Origin: SAR92 clade bacterium H455
Lineage (GTDB): Bacteria; Pseudomonadota; Gammaproteobacteria; Pseudomonadales; Porticoccaceae
NCBI GenBank assembly: GCA_024802545.1
Contig: CP103416.1
Span: 2,170,001 to 2,234,000 of the forward strand
DNA: 64,000 nucleotides
Direction: 5' to 3'
Below the pieces are notes generated by a model. The model was given only the letters and a program-made list of their open reading frames with translations. It did not search any database and was not told the DNA's origin. Below, one piece after another: positions 24,734 through 34,267 of the stretch (positions are counted from its first letter, which is position 1; every line of letters begins with the position of its first letter). Both the position numbers and the translations under genes were made by a program.

Positions 24734-27091
24734 CTAAGAAACCAGCTTTGTCGGAGCCGCAATCTGTTGGCTGACAACGCTCTGCTCAAAGCATCTTAGC
24801 TCGTCGATATAAAATGCCAACAACGTCAAATCGTCGCGCAGGAGAGTACTGCCCTTGTAACTGTTAATAGCCTCCATAATTTCACCGACCACCTGGGCGG
24901 GGTCTGAGGTATGCATTGTTTCAATCAGCCGCACTAGACGTTTGCGACCAAAAGCAATTGGTCGTGACATCTCGTTCATAACATCGGTCACGCCGTCAGT
25001 GAGCATAACGAACATGCCACTAGGATCGTGGATTATCTGAGTTGTAAACTCGAATGTCCTCGATGTTCGCCGGGCTCCAACAGATTTCTTATCGCCCTTA
25101 TACTCTGTGACTGCGCCATCATTCATAACAAATAATGAAGAGTTGGCTCCGGCAAATTCTAGAGTGCCAGCCTCACGATCCAAAATACATACAGTGCCAT
25201 CAAAGCCGGCATCAGATTCAGCTTCATCCATGTCATTTTGAAACAGCATGTCCTTGATCAGTCGATTTGATATGGATAAATAATCACCCGCAGTGGTAAT
25301 CGACTCATCTTCAATAGCTCGATCAATCACGGCTCGGGCGATAATTGAGGTAAATGCGCCGGGCACACCGTGACCAGTGCAATCAATCACGGCGATGACG
25401 GTTTTGTTTTCTGTAGTTCGGACCACATAGATATCACCGCCAACCACATCTCTGGGCTGCCAGGTTAAGTGAATTTTAAAGTCATCGGGAAAACGCTCAG
25501 CTCTGAGCAGTGCACGCTGCAATTTTGCCGCATAGTTAATTGAACTCTGGATTTCACGGTTGGCGTTGGCCGCCTGTTCATAGGCCTCTTGCATTTCCTG
25601 AGTTCGCGCATCAAGCAGGGCTGTGACCTCATCGGACATGCGCGAAAACGCCATCGACATAAGCTCAACCGAAGCGTCGTCACTACCCTCATTGACGCCA
25701 CCGTTGGCGAGCTCAATCATTTTTTCAACGTCAGATAAAATCAGATGCTTGGCTTTTCCATCTAGCTGATCAGCCAGATGACGCATCTTGTCAAGCATTA
25801 TGGAATCCCGCTGTTGACGGTTATATTCTTGGCTCTGTTTGATATTGTTCATCTCGACAAGATGGGCCCGGTACGACTCCAAAGCCCCTGACAGCATGGC
25901 AATTTCATCATCGTCAGACCTTAGCCAAGAGTTTTTCCGCTCTATTTCAACCTTATCATCTCCCTTAATAAGTGCCTGCAACACTTGAACTGCCCTGACG
26001 ATTCCGTTGAATGCGTAGTTAATCAATCCAACAATGGCCAACAGGATCACAACAAAAAAGGTCAGGCCTGAGGTCAGAGCGGATTCCATCGCCTGTTTAT
26101 TTTGCTGCAGGACCGCACGCTGATCTTTTAACACCATAAACAGCACCTGCTGGTTATTGACGTAGGTGTTGATTGGAAACCCAAAAATCGCAGCTTCAAG
26201 CATTTCATCCATATAACCAAACATGCTTGTGCTAGTCAGTAGGCCTTTATTGGCGTCCACGGCAATATCAGCTTGGCTGACAATATCTGCGTCGATGGAA
26301 ATACCCGAATAATTTTCTACGTTGGCATATTCATCCAGAATCAGGGTAGTTCCACTGAAGCTCATAGCTACCTTGATATCAAATCTCGCCTCAAATAACT
26401 CGATAGTCTCGAAGAGATTTTTGCCTAAAATAACCGTTCCGATAAGCTCTTTGTTACTGATCACATCAAAGTAGACCACATCAAAGACTGACGGCTTAGA
26501 GACACCAGACTGATCATCCACAATCACTATATCGGGACGGGCGACAACATTGATAAACGAACCCGTCACTGTGGGTTCGGTCTCAAGGTCGGTAAGCAGG
26601 CTAAAGTCAGTGACAGAATTGGCCGCGCAGGGGTCGGCGCCAAAGCCCTCGGCTGCAGTCATGCAGTAGGTCAAATCATCACTATTATCCAAAAAGGCGA
26701 CAAAACTCAATCTGGCTCGACCAATCTCACGGCCAAACAGACCCTCGAGCACCCTGTCAATTTCAGACTGCTCACCTGCGGAGATCGCATTTAACAAATA
26801 GTTTGTCGCGGGGCCGCCTTGGTGAAATTTTTCAAACAATGTGGTGTTGGCATTTTCACTCCAGATATTAATCTTGTCGGAGTCACCAAAGTATGGGTGC
26901 CAGGCGCCTACAGATTTGAAAAATGCATCATTGGCAGTGAACTTCCACGCCTGTTCATAGACCGAGGCGGCATCGTCTAGGCGATTTTTTTCCTGCTCTG
27001 CCAGCTCATTAATATTCAAGCTTAAAAATATGGCGGCGAGTCCCAGATTACCGAATATAGCTAAAAGCAGAATTTGCGTTTTTGTTCTCAT
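24734..27091 (-). CDS. Membrane-bound SpoIIE/PP2C phosphatase, SiaA-like
   Basis: A 785-residue sensor phosphatase. TM1 is at about residues 7-27, a periplasmic Cache-like sensor at about 30-335, and TM2 at about 342-362. A HAMP-like linker and long coiled coil (about 365-530) lead to a C-terminal SpoIIE-type PP2C domain (about 535-770). Metal-binding acidic motifs are visible: GGD at 551-553, IDCTGHG with Asp570, and LTDGVTD with Asp699. In the Pseudomonas Sia system SiaA dephosphorylates SiaC; the neighbours here (SiaB-like, SiaC-like) make the same role likely. AAGGAA precedes the ATG. It is divergent from the cyclase gene across 222 bases. Confidence 0.88.
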   Translation of the reverse strand: MRTKTQILLLAIFGNLGLAAIFLSLNINELAEQEKNRLDDAASVYEQAWKFTANDAFFKSVGAWHPYFGDSDKINIWSENANTTLFEKFHQGGPATNYLLNAISAGEQSEIDRVLEGLFGREIGRARLSFVAFLDNSDDLTYCMTAAEGFGADPCAANSVTDFSLLTDLETEPTVTGSFINVVARPDIVIVDDQSGVSKPSVFDVVYFDVISNKELIGTVILGKNLFETIELFEARFDIKVAMSFSGTTLILDEYANVENYSGISIDADIVSQADIAVDANKGLLTSTSMFGYMDEMLEAAIFGFPINTYVNNQQVLFMVLKDQRAVLQQNKQAMESALTSGLTFFVVILLAIVGLINYAFNGIVRAVQVLQALIKGDDKVEIERKNSWLRSDDDEIAMLSGALESYRAHLVEMNNIKQSQEYNRQQRDSIMLDKMRHLADQLDGKAKHLILSDVEKMIELANGGVNEGSDDASVELMSMAFSRMSDEVTALLDARTQEMQEAYEQAANANREIQSSINYAAKLQRALLRAERFPDDFKIHLTWQPRDVVGGDIYVVRTTENKTVIAVIDCTGHGVPGAFTSIIARAVIDRAIEDESITTAGDYLSISNRLIKDMLFQNDMDEAESDAGFDGTVCILDREAGTLEFAGANSSLFVMNDGAVTEYKGDKKSVGARRTSRTFEFTTQIIHDPSGMFVMLTDGVTDVMNEMSRPIAFGRKRLVRLIETMHTSDPAQVVGEIMEAINSYKGSTLLRDDLTLLAFYIDELRCFEQSVVSQQIAAPTKLVS

Positions 27092-27313
27092 TTGCGTACT
27101 TCCTTGCTTTTAGGGGCGATACAGTACCTGAGGTGGCGGTCTCAGCTTCGCTGAATGCTGATATTAAAAGCGAAAAATGTTGGTCAGAACACACAGCTGT
27201 AATTATAATAACGGCTTTATGCATTTTCGCATAAAAACCCACTCAAATCCATCTCGGCAAACAGCGCACGGGTTGCCTGCCATTAAATAAGAAGCCTAGA
27301 GCGACGATATACC

Positions 27314-28354
27314 ATGGCCAACAACGACACTATTTTTCAGGCTGAAGATACCATCATCTCAGCAGCTAAACAGCGACTTCAGGACGACGCCGCCACCCTA
27401 ACCGCAGCAGAATACCAAGAGCTCATCACGGAGTACGGACGGCTGTTAAAAACCACCAAACGCCTGATTAAACTCAATGACCGCAGCGCCAATCGCCTCA
27501 ATGAACTAGCCCGTGAAACTCAGGAGAAGAATGCACAACTCGAGGGGCTCTCAGCCCAGCTGGCTAAATACCTATCACCTCAAGTCTATCAGTCAATTTT
27601 TACTGGCAACCAAACCGTTAGCCTGGCCAGCTCGCGTAAAAAACTTACAATCTTTTTTTCCGACCTAGTGGGCTTTACATCAATCACAGAAAGCCTGGAA
27701 TCTGAAGATCTGACCGCAGCATTAAATTTCTATCTCAATGAAATGTCGACAATCGCCCTGGAATACGGTGCCACAATCGACAAGTATATTGGCGATGCCA
27801 TAATGATTTTCTTTGGCGACCCAGAGAGCCACGGCACCAAGGAAGACGCTCTTCGGTGCGTGTCCATGGCCATTGCCATGCAAAATCGTATGGAAGAGTT
27901 ATCAGACAAATGGGCCAGTTATGGGCTGCAAGAACCATTTCGCATGCGTATCGGCATCAATACCGCCTACTGTACAGTAGGCAACTTCGGCTCAGACGAC
28001 CGTCTCGATTACACGGTGATCGGAGGTGGCGTAAATATGGCCTCGAGACTCGAGACTGCCGCCAAAGCCGATGCAATACTGCTCTCCTATGATACGTACA
28101 ACCTGGTTAGAGGGAGTATTCTATGCTCTGAGGCCGACACCATATCGCTGAAAGGGATCGCGGAACCAGTGCGGACATTTATAGTTCTAGATCAGAAGCA
28201 TGAAGATGCAACCATCTCCATCAAAGCTGACCGATCTCACCTTCAAGCCAGGCTGGCCACCCTCACTGGTGAAGAAATGGGCGCCTTAAAAACGTCTCTT
28301 GAGCAGGCACTGGTCAAGGTAGAGCAGCATCTGGAGAAACAGCCTAAGAACTAA
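27314..28354 (+). CDS. Class III nucleotidyl cyclase, probably adenylate cyclase
   Basis: A 346-residue soluble protein. Residues about 1-90 form a helical or coiled-coil region, and 105-300 a class III cyclase homology domain. Metal aspartates are Asp117 (FFSDLVGFT) and Asp161 (IGDAIM). The base-selecting Lys157 and Thr234 (DYTVIG) and the transition-state Asn241 and Arg245 (NMASRLE) are all present. The Lys/Thr pair is the one seen in ATP-using bacterial enzymes. It lies inside the Sia-like island and overlaps the convergent SiaB-like gene by 11 bases. By position it takes the place of SiaD, the GGDEF output enzyme. The helical N-terminus could be the contact surface for the SiaC-like protein (inference). 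Confidence 0.9.
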   Translation: MANNDTIFQAEDTIISAAKQRLQDDAATLTAAEYQELITEYGRLLKTTKRLIKLNDRSANRLNELARETQEKNAQLEGLSAQLAKYLSPQVYQSIFTGNQTVSLASSRKKLTIFFSDLVGFTSITESLESEDLTAALNFYLNEMSTIALEYGATIDKYIGDAIMIFFGDPESHGTKEDALRCVSMAIAMQNRMEELSDKWASYGLQEPFRMRIGINTAYCTVGNFGSDDRLDYTVIGGGVNMASRLETAAKADAILLSYDTYNLVRGSILCSEADTISLKGIAEPVRTFIVLDQKHEDATISIKADRSHLQARLATLTGEEMGALKTSLEQALVKVEQHLEKQPKN

Positions 28355-28895
28355 ATGCCGAGGCCTTTGCAGCAGCCACCCAACCGCGATAGAGAAACAA
28401 GGTTTTGTTCTCCCGCTGTTCAAATGAGTAGTCAAAACTGGAACTTCTGCGAGCCACCTCGATAAAGCCGAGGCCTGCGCCAACACTGCCCCGGGGAGGG
28501 CCTGACTTTATTCTCTGGCGATAGGCCGATTTGAGCTCAGATGTATCCATTTCTTTCAACTCGCGCAGCACCTGTTCCACTCGCTCCTTGCCAGCCAGAC
28601 TAATTTCATTGACCGATTCCAGCATAAACCCAGAGTCTGTGTGACTGATCGACACCGAGCCCACACCACTGCCTTCCAGCCGAGCACCGGAGTAGCGGAT
28701 AATATTTTGTGCCTGTTCAATAAAGATACTGAACACCGTGTTTTTTATCGAGAGATCGGTTTGGGCATCGGTCAATTGCTCTCTCACTACGGCGGAGATA
28801 CTGGTCAACACCTGCTCGGACAGTGGCCCGGAATAGCAAAAGAATGTACCCCGAGCTAGCATCAACTCATGAAGTTGAATAGACTTATCATTCAT
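28344..28895 (-). CDS. SiaB-family protein kinase (DUF6272)
   Basis: A 183-residue GHKL-like protein. The helix FSIFIEQAQNIIRYS carries the N-box-like pattern of the family, and GAGLGFIEVARRSS corresponds to the glycine-rich ATP lid. In Pseudomonas, SiaB phosphorylates SiaC and so opposes SiaA. It is encoded just after the SiaC-like gene on the same strand with GGAAAGG as ribosome site, and its end overlaps the end of the cyclase gene on the other strand. Confidence 0.85.
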   Translation of the reverse strand: MNDKSIQLHELMLARGTFFCYSGPLSEQVLTSISAVVREQLTDAQTDLSIKNTVFSIFIEQAQNIIRYSGARLEGSGVGSVSISHTDSGFMLESVNEISLAGKERVEQVLRELKEMDTSELKSAYRQRIKSGPPRGSVGAGLGFIEVARRSSSFDYSFEQRENKTLFLYRGWVAAAKASAFSS

Positions 28896-28957
28896 CGAAA
28901 TTACCTTTCCATTGCAGATGTATTAGGGTTTCGCAGGACATATTTCACAGGCAGCCC

Positions 28958-29320
28958 TTAGACCAAAGCCTCTAAACTGAATTTCAGATTTTGCAGATCT
29001 TCCTGAAATTCCTCACCTGCATCAAGCATGGTGTCATCCTCTTCCCTGTACTTCCAAATGACCTTGAGCTGTTTATTGACCGCCGCAGACTCATCCAGCG
29101 ACTCAAACAGATCGAAAAAGAACTTGGCTGACGAACTATTAAAATAGTACAGCTCAATCTCGACACTATAGGGGTTCGACTCAGTCAAATCATTGTCGAG
29201 ATGTTTGATAATAGGGGCAGAGAACTCACTTATATCCTCTGGATAGCACTCCCCTTTAATCGTGCAACCCTCAGCAGTGAAAGTCACTTCAGGTGTTCGA
29301 CTAGTGGCAGGAATAATCAT
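28958..29320 (-). CDS. SiaC-family regulatory phosphoprotein (DUF1987)
   Basis: A 120-residue partner-switch protein with the DUF1987 signature: GECYPEDISEF near the N-terminus, ELYYFNSSSAKFFFDLF in the middle and YREEDDTMLDAGEEFQEDL at the end. The NSSS segment (residues 61-64) is at the place of the phosphorylated Thr68 of Pseudomonas SiaC, here a serine (alignment by eye). The expected job is to bind and activate an effector cyclase when dephosphorylated. GGAGC precedes the ATG. It lies between the cyclic-nucleotide-binding gene (29 bases) and the SiaB-like gene (62 bases). Confidence 0.86.
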   Translation of the reverse strand: MIIPATSRTPEVTFTAEGCTIKGECYPEDISEFSAPIIKHLDNDLTESNPYSVEIELYYFNSSSAKFFFDLFESLDESAAVNKQLKVIWKYREEDDTMLDAGEEFQEDLQNLKFSLEALV

Positions 29321-29349
29321 AAATAGCTCCGCTAAGCAGTAGGCATGGG

Positions 29350-29943
29350 TTAAAACGAGATGTAACTTACCGATTCTAAGTCAGCACTAAATAATTTTTT
29401 GTCCAGGGCATCATCGGCTCTCGACACCTTGCCTGTATAGCGTCCCAGCTTGTGAATTGCAGCCTCGATGCTGCGAGAATCGTTGAGAATATTACCCCGC
29501 ACCCGATTTTGAAAGTTTGCCGACCTAGCTGACACTATAGCTCCAAACGCCTTCAGCAGCTGAATGGCAAGTTTGGGATTGGAGCTCACGATCTGATCAA
29601 ACTTCCCCTGGCTCAGCACAAAGCACTGACAGCCCTCAATGGCGACAACTGTGGCCGACCTGGTAGTCTCATTGAGCACATTGACCTCACCAAGAAGACT
29701 TGGCCCGGGAAATGAAGCCGTATTTAAAATTACCGATGAACCATTGATTTTAATTTTTTCAAATACGGTAAACATGCCGCCAAGTAAAAAATAGATCTCC
29801 GAACCTTCAGCACCCTGAGACACAAGCACCCTGCCATTCTCAACATCGACACTCTCTAAAAATGGAATCAGGCTAGAGACAAGCTCGCCACCCAAGGTGG
29901 GAAGTAATGATTCCAATATGGCTCTGTTCTGGCTCTCACTCAT
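29350..29943 (-). CDS. Stand-alone cyclic-nucleotide-binding domain protein
   Basis: A 197-residue protein with one CRP-type cNMP-binding domain (about 15-130) and a helical C-terminus, but no recognisable helix-turn-helix. The phosphate-binding cassette GEVNVLNETTRSAT supplies Glu86 for the ribose and Arg95 for the cyclic phosphate, so binding looks intact. It is the first gene of a minus-strand operon with the SiaC- and SiaB-like genes and is 1 kb from the cyclase gene. It is the obvious candidate receptor for the cyclase product; its output is unknown. Confidence 0.87.
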   Translation of the reverse strand: MSESQNRAILESLLPTLGGELVSSLIPFLESVDVENGRVLVSQGAEGSEIYFLLGGMFTVFEKIKINGSSVILNTASFPGPSLLGEVNVLNETTRSATVVAIEGCQCFVLSQGKFDQIVSSNPKLAIQLLKAFGAIVSARSANFQNRVRGNILNDSRSIEAAIHKLGRYTGKVSRADDALDKKLFSADLESVSYISF

Positions 29944-30169
29944 GATCTAACCGCGTTATTTAAATATGCATTATTCGCTTGTAAATAATACTATTTAAGC
30001 CACGGGGTTGTATAGCAGTTAAGAAAATATTCCTCAGCAGACTCAGGAATATTGAAGAGAAATTTTATTCAGTCTTAAAAAGACTCAGAAAAGCACAAGA
30101 AAAATCAGCCTATTACTAGCGTAAAGCGTAATTGGTAATACACCAAATTAAGCAACATAGATGCGCAGC

Positions 30170-30541
30170 TCATCCCTTAATCACTAAAACCGCCGCCAAC
30201 AGGAGCGCACTCAAAGCCACGATATCAGCAACCACCACTCGCTGCAGAGCCTCATTATAAGTGCCCTCAGACCAGACCAGAGCCAGAAAAGAGACGACGC
30301 TCATAAAACCGCCAATCAAAGCCAGGTAATAGTAGACTGGGTTAAAGGCGGCATAGAGCAACAACATTCCTAGCAGGCCAAATAACACCGACCGATGCCG
30401 CATTAAAATAGCAATATTCGGCTCCTGCAACGCCAGACCATAAAGGCTCGATAAACGCTCACCGCCAAGTACACCAACCACTGGCAGAAAATGGATAATG
30501 CCCACTATGACCAACATAATTGAAATAATTTTTTGTGCCAT
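30170..30541 (-). CDS. Small four-helix membrane protein of unknown function
   Basis: A 123-residue hydrophobic protein with about four membrane helices (roughly 5-25, 45-65, 70-92 and 100-120). The central charged stretch LMRHRSVLFG and the start IISIMLVIVGIIHFLPVVG recall a family of conserved proteobacterial membrane proteins without an established function. It sits alone between the Sia-like island and mutS. No functional residues can be named. Confidence 0.7.
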   Translation of the reverse strand: MAQKIISIMLVIVGIIHFLPVVGVLGGERLSSLYGLALQEPNIAILMRHRSVLFGLLGMLLLYAAFNPVYYYLALIGGFMSVVSFLALVWSEGTYNEALQRVVVADIVALSALLLAAVLVIKG

Positions 30542-31013
30542 TAAAAATACTCCCCTGGAAAACTTAGAATCTCAATAAAGCAATCTTAGACCAATGCTGT
30601 TCTGCGGCGGCCTTTTCTCGCAATACTGGCGAGCACACGCCTCTTTGCCCATGGCATTCGATGGATCCCCACCCGCCATACTGGAACCTCCACCCGTCAC
30701 ACTGGAACCCCCACCCGTCATGCTGGCGAAGGCCAGCATCTCTACACCATACCTTAGGACGATAACAGTGCCGCAAAAATAGCGACTGCTTGCAACTTCG
30801 CCCCACCCGCATCTCCAGCGGGCAATGAACACCAGGCGAGCACTGAGCCGAGCTTTGAAATTTACCATTGCAAGCAAATCTATTTAGGCACAAAAAAATG
30901 TTACACTCCCGGCCTATTTTATTTTCAGAACCTGGTGATATCTGGACAAAAATCATCGGGTTACAGGCACCTGGAAATAGTCAATCAACCCCATAAAAGC
31001 CATATAAATCAGC
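30542..31013. other. Intergenic region before mutS with a REP-like repeat
   Basis: No gene is supported in these 472 bases. They hold the 21-bp repeats and hairpin at 30669-30739. The rest is unstructured to my eye. The promoter of mutS must lie here, but I see no confident -35/-10 pair. Confidence 0.6.
30669..30739. repeat. 21-bp tandem repeat ending in a REP-like hairpin
   Basis: Three units of 21 bases begin CCACCCG at 30669, 30690 and 30711. The last runs into a perfect 8-bp stem ATGCTGGC (30720-30727) with loop GAAG. The motif CGTCATgCTGGCgAAGgCCAG is of the short palindromic repeat type scattered in many gammaproteobacterial genomes. Open frames over it encode GGGSS-like repeats and are not credible genes. 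Confidence 0.75.
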
Positions 31014-33635
31014 ATGATAATGAATAACACTGCAATTGAAGTAGGCGCAAACCAAAAACAACATACTCCGATGATGCAGCAGTATCTGCGCATTAAAGCA
31101 GAGCATCCCAAGGATATTGTTTTCTATCGTATGGGTGACTTCTACGAACTGTTCTTTGACGATGCCAAACGAGCCAGTCAGATATTAGATATCACGCTGA
31201 CTGCCAGAGGCAAAGCCAACGGCAATCCAATTCCAATGTGTGGTGTGCCCTACCATGCCGCCGAAGGCTATCTGGCCAAGTTAGTCAAACAGGGCCATTC
31301 AGTTGCCATCTGCGAACAGGTGGGCGACCCAGAGACGAGTAAAGGACCAGTGGAACGCCAGGTTATGCGCGTTCTCACTCCAGGCACTATCAGTGACGAA
31401 GCCCTGCTCGACGCCCGTCGCGACAACCTTTTAGTCGCCATCACCAGCGTTGATCAGACTACTGGGTTGGCTTCTCTAGACATGAGCAGCGGCCGCTTTC
31501 AACTGCTGGAACTGAGCTCTGAAGAAGAATTGGTAAGCGAGCTGCAGCGTTTAAATCCAGTTGAAATCCTCCTCTCCGAAACTCTGCCCGACTCGGAGTT
31601 TTTCGGCGCCCGCAAAGGTGTCAAGCGACGACCAATCTGGGAATTCGATTTAGATAGCGCCCTGAGATTACTCAACAAACAATTTGGCACCCGAGATTTG
31701 AGCGGCTTTGGCTGTGATCATCTGCCGGTGGCGATCAGCGCAGCAGGCTGCCTATTACAGTACGCCAAAGATACCCAGCGCGGCGACCTGCCCCATATTC
31801 GCAGCATAATCGCCGAGAACAATAGCGACAGCGTCTCCTTGGATGCCTCCAGCCGGCGCAATCTCGAACTCGACACCAATATGACTGGCGGCTCTGAAAA
31901 CACCCTATTTGAAGTGCTGGACACCAGCGCCACCACCATGGCCAGCCGGCTCTTGCGCCGCTGGCTCAATCGCCCACTGCAGCACCTGCCCACTCTGCAG
32001 GCCCGCCAGCAGAGCATTGCTGCCCTGCACCACAACTATCTCTATGAAGTGCTCCACGGACACCTCAAACAGATCGGCGATATGGAGCGTATCCTCACCA
32101 GAGTGGCCCTGCGCTCAGCGCGACCTCGAGATCTCACCCGCCTGCACCAATCCCTGGCCGTACTGCCTCAGTTGGCCACCGCCCTGGCAAATCCATCCGC
32201 TGCACATTTGGGCGACTTGGCAGCCGCGGCGGAACCCATGCCTGAATTGGTGCATCTGCTCGGCAGCGCAGTGAAAGAAAACCCACCTGTGGTAATCCGG
32301 GAAGGCGGCGTGATCGCCGACGGCTATGACAGCCAGCTTGATGAACTGCGAGCACTGAATACCAATGCCGGCGAGTTCTTGCTCGAACTGGAAGAGCGAG
32401 AAAAAGCCCGCAGCGGTATCAGCACGTTAAAAGTCGGTTACAACCGCGTCCACGGTTACTACATCGAGACCTCCCGGGGCCAGAGCGACAACGTCCCAGT
32501 GGATTACATTCGTCGACAGACCCTAAAGAATGCTGAACGCTTTATCACTCCAGAGCTAAAAGAATTTGAAGACAAAGCCTTGAGCGCTAAAAGCCGCTCA
32601 CTGGCACGAGAAAAGTTTCTCTACGAGCAATTGCTCGAACGGCTCAACGAAAGCCTCGCCGAACTGCAAAACTGCGCCGCCGCCGTCTCCGAAATTGATG
32701 TGCTGGCCACACTCGCCGAACGAGCACACAGCCTTAATTTTTGTCAGCCTAACCTCTCCTTAGAATCTGGCATCTCGATTCAAGGCGGTAGACATCCAGT
32801 CGTAGAAAAAGTCTCCAACGATCCCTTTGTGGCAAACGACCTAGAAATGCACAACGAGCGTAAGATGCTAGTCATAACCGGCCCCAACATGGGCGGTAAA
32901 TCCACCTATATGCGCCAAGCAGCGCTGATCGTTCTGCTCGCTCAAATTGGCAGCTTTGTCCCCGCCACCTGCGCAACCATAGGCCTTGTAGATCGTATCT
33001 TTACCCGTATTGGCTCCTCCGATGATCTCGCCGGTGGTCGTTCAACCTTTATGGTTGAAATGACCGAAACCGCCAATATTTTGCACAACGCCAGCGCCCG
33101 CAGCCTGGTGCTCATGGACGAAGTGGGCCGTGGCACAAGCACCTTCGACGGACTCTCTCTGGCCTGGGCCTGTGCCTATCATCTGGCCGAAAAAGTCCGT
33201 GCCTTCACGCTTTTCGCGACCCATTATTTCGAACTGACATCCTTACCCGAAAAAGTCTCAGGGGCCTGCAACATCCATCTCGGCGCCACAGAATACAACG
33301 AAAATATCGTCTTTCTGCACAGTATCGAAGAAGGCCCAGCGAACAAAAGCTACGGCATACAAGTCGCCAAACTCGCCGGCCTTCCAGAAGAAGTAATAAG
33401 CCTCGCGCGCCAGGAGCTGGCTCTACTAGAAGCTGGCAGCCACGCAGTGATAACCCCGGCAGCTCAACCCGATTTAGCCCAGACCGCACCGGCCCGCGCA
33501 ACACCTAGCCAGAGCGAACTATTCTTGCCCTCGATTAACCCACAGTTGCAAAAGCGCCTCGAGCAACTCAAGCCCGACGATCTCTCACCTCGGGACGCAT
33601 TAGAGCTGCTCTACGAACTAAAAAAACTACTCTAA
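31014..33635 (+). CDS. mutS: DNA mismatch repair protein MutS
   Basis: Recognises mismatches and starts repair with MutL; 873 residues, full length. The mismatch-reading motif [11 protein letters not shown] lies near the N-terminus. Walker [14 protein letters not shown], the [14 protein letters not shown] motif and FATHYFELT are in the ATPase domain. The C-terminal tail (about 800-873) has the MutL/tetramer-type ending [15 protein letters not shown] 31014 is followed by another in-frame ATG two codons later (31020); neither has a strong ribosome site. fdxA follows on the same strand. Confidence 0.97.
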   Translation: MIMNNTAIEVGANQKQHTPMMQQYLRIKAEHPKDIVFYRMGDFYELFFDDAKRASQILDITLTARGKANGNPIPMCGVPYHAAEGYLAKLVKQGHSVAICEQVGDPETSKGPVERQVMRVLTPGTISDEALLDARRDNLLVAITSVDQTTGLASLDMSSGRFQLLELSSEEELVSELQRLNPVEILLSETLPDSEFFGARKGVKRRPIWEFDLDSALRLLNKQFGTRDLSGFGCDHLPVAISAAGCLLQYAKDTQRGDLPHIRSIIAENNSDSVSLDASSRRNLELDTNMTGGSENTLFEVLDTSATTMASRLLRRWLNRPLQHLPTLQARQQSIAALHHNYLYEVLHGHLKQIGDMERILTRVALRSARPRDLTRLHQSLAVLPQLATALANPSAAHLGDLAAAAEPMPELVHLLGSAVKENPPVVIREGGVIADGYDSQLDELRALNTNAGEFLLELEEREKARSGISTLKVGYNRVHGYYIETSRGQSDNVPVDYIRRQTLKNAERFITPELKEFEDKALSAKSRSLAREKFLYEQLLERLNESLAELQNCAAAVSEIDVLATLAERAHSLNFCQPNLSLESGISIQGGRHPVVEKVSNDPFVANDLEMHNERKMLVITGPNMGGKSTYMRQAALIVLLAQIGSFVPATCATIGLVDRIFTRIGSSDDLAGGRSTFMVEMTETANILHNASARSLVLMDEVGRGTSTFDGLSLAWACAYHLAEKVRAFTLFATHYFELTSLPEKVSGACNIHLGATEYNENIVFLHSIEEGPANKSYGIQVAKLAGLPEEVISLARQELALLEAGSHAVITPAAQPDLAQTAPARATPSQSELFLPSINPQLQKRLEQLKPDDLSPRDALELLYELKKLL

Positions 33636-33750
33636 TCCAAAAAGGTATAAGTTGACGCCAAAATAAGCGCCAGCGGCCATTCACAGGGCTGAAGTAGCTG
33701 TTATAATGCCGCCCGAAACGGCCCACCAATATTTATATGAGAGCGAGACC

Positions 33751-34074
33751 ATGACCTTTATCGTCGGCGACAACTGCATCAAGTGCAAACACACAGACTG
33801 TGTAGAGGTTTGTCCTGTAGACTGTTTCTACGAAGGCCCCAACTTTCTAGTGATCCACCCAGACGAGTGCATCGACTGCGCCCTCTGTGAGCCGGAATGT
33901 CCTGTAGGCGCCATCTTTGCAGAAGACGAGATCCCCGAAGGGCAGGAAGTATTCCTCGAGTTAAACGCCGAACTCGCCGAAGTATGGCCCAACATTACCG
34001 AACAGAAAGACGCCCCCGCCGATGCAGCAGAATGGGATGGCGTAGAGAACAAGCTTCAATATTTAGAGCGTTAA
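33751..34074 (+). CDS. fdxA: Seven-iron ferredoxin FdxA
   Basis: A 107-residue [3Fe-4S][4Fe-4S] ferredoxin. Cysteine patterns [17 protein letters not shown] and [13 protein letters not shown] fit the Azotobacter-type 7Fe family. I chose ATG 33751 ([12 protein letters not shown]) because it is the family start, with GAGAGCGAG just before it; the frame is open upstream to 33706. mutS-fdxA is a conserved gammaproteobacterial pair. The electron partner is not known. Confidence 0.96.
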   Translation: MTFIVGDNCIKCKHTDCVEVCPVDCFYEGPNFLVIHPDECIDCALCEPECPVGAIFAEDEIPEGQEVFLELNAELAEVWPNITEQKDAPADAAEWDGVENKLQYLER

Positions 34075-34153
34075 TTGCTACAGTAAATAGCAAGTAGCTA
34101 CAAGATAGAAAGTAATGTAAAGACAGTAGAAGAAAAGTAGTTCGCGTAATCAC

Positions 34154-34230
34154 GCACCCGTAGCTCAGCTGGATAGAGTAGGTGGCTTCGAACCACTTGG
34201 TCGGGGGTTCGAATCCCTCCGGGTGCACCA
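34154..34230 (+). tRNA. tRNA-Arg (anticodon TCG)
   Basis: Acceptor stem GCACCCG/CGGGTGC, D arm GCTCAGCTGGATAGAGT, anticodon loop CTTCGAA (anticodon TCG, Arg CGA) and T arm GGGGGTTCGAATCCC are present. Discriminator A and an encoded CCA complete 77 bases. A terminator follows immediately. Confidence 0.95.
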
Positions 34231-34237
34231 ATAAAAA

Positions 34238-34267
34238 AACCCTCAGCCTCCGGCTGGGGGTTTTTTT
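34238..34267 (+). terminator. Terminator after tRNA-Arg
   Basis: An 11-bp stem starting AACCCTCAGCC with loop TCC, flanked by an A run on the left and seven T on the right, lies 8 bases past the tRNA CCA. Confidence 0.9.

Noticed and set aside
30564-30956. Two overlapping minus-strand frames encoding GGGSS-rich proteins
   Set aside because: They are created by the 21-bp repeat and REP-like hairpin; there is no ribosome site and composition is not protein-like.
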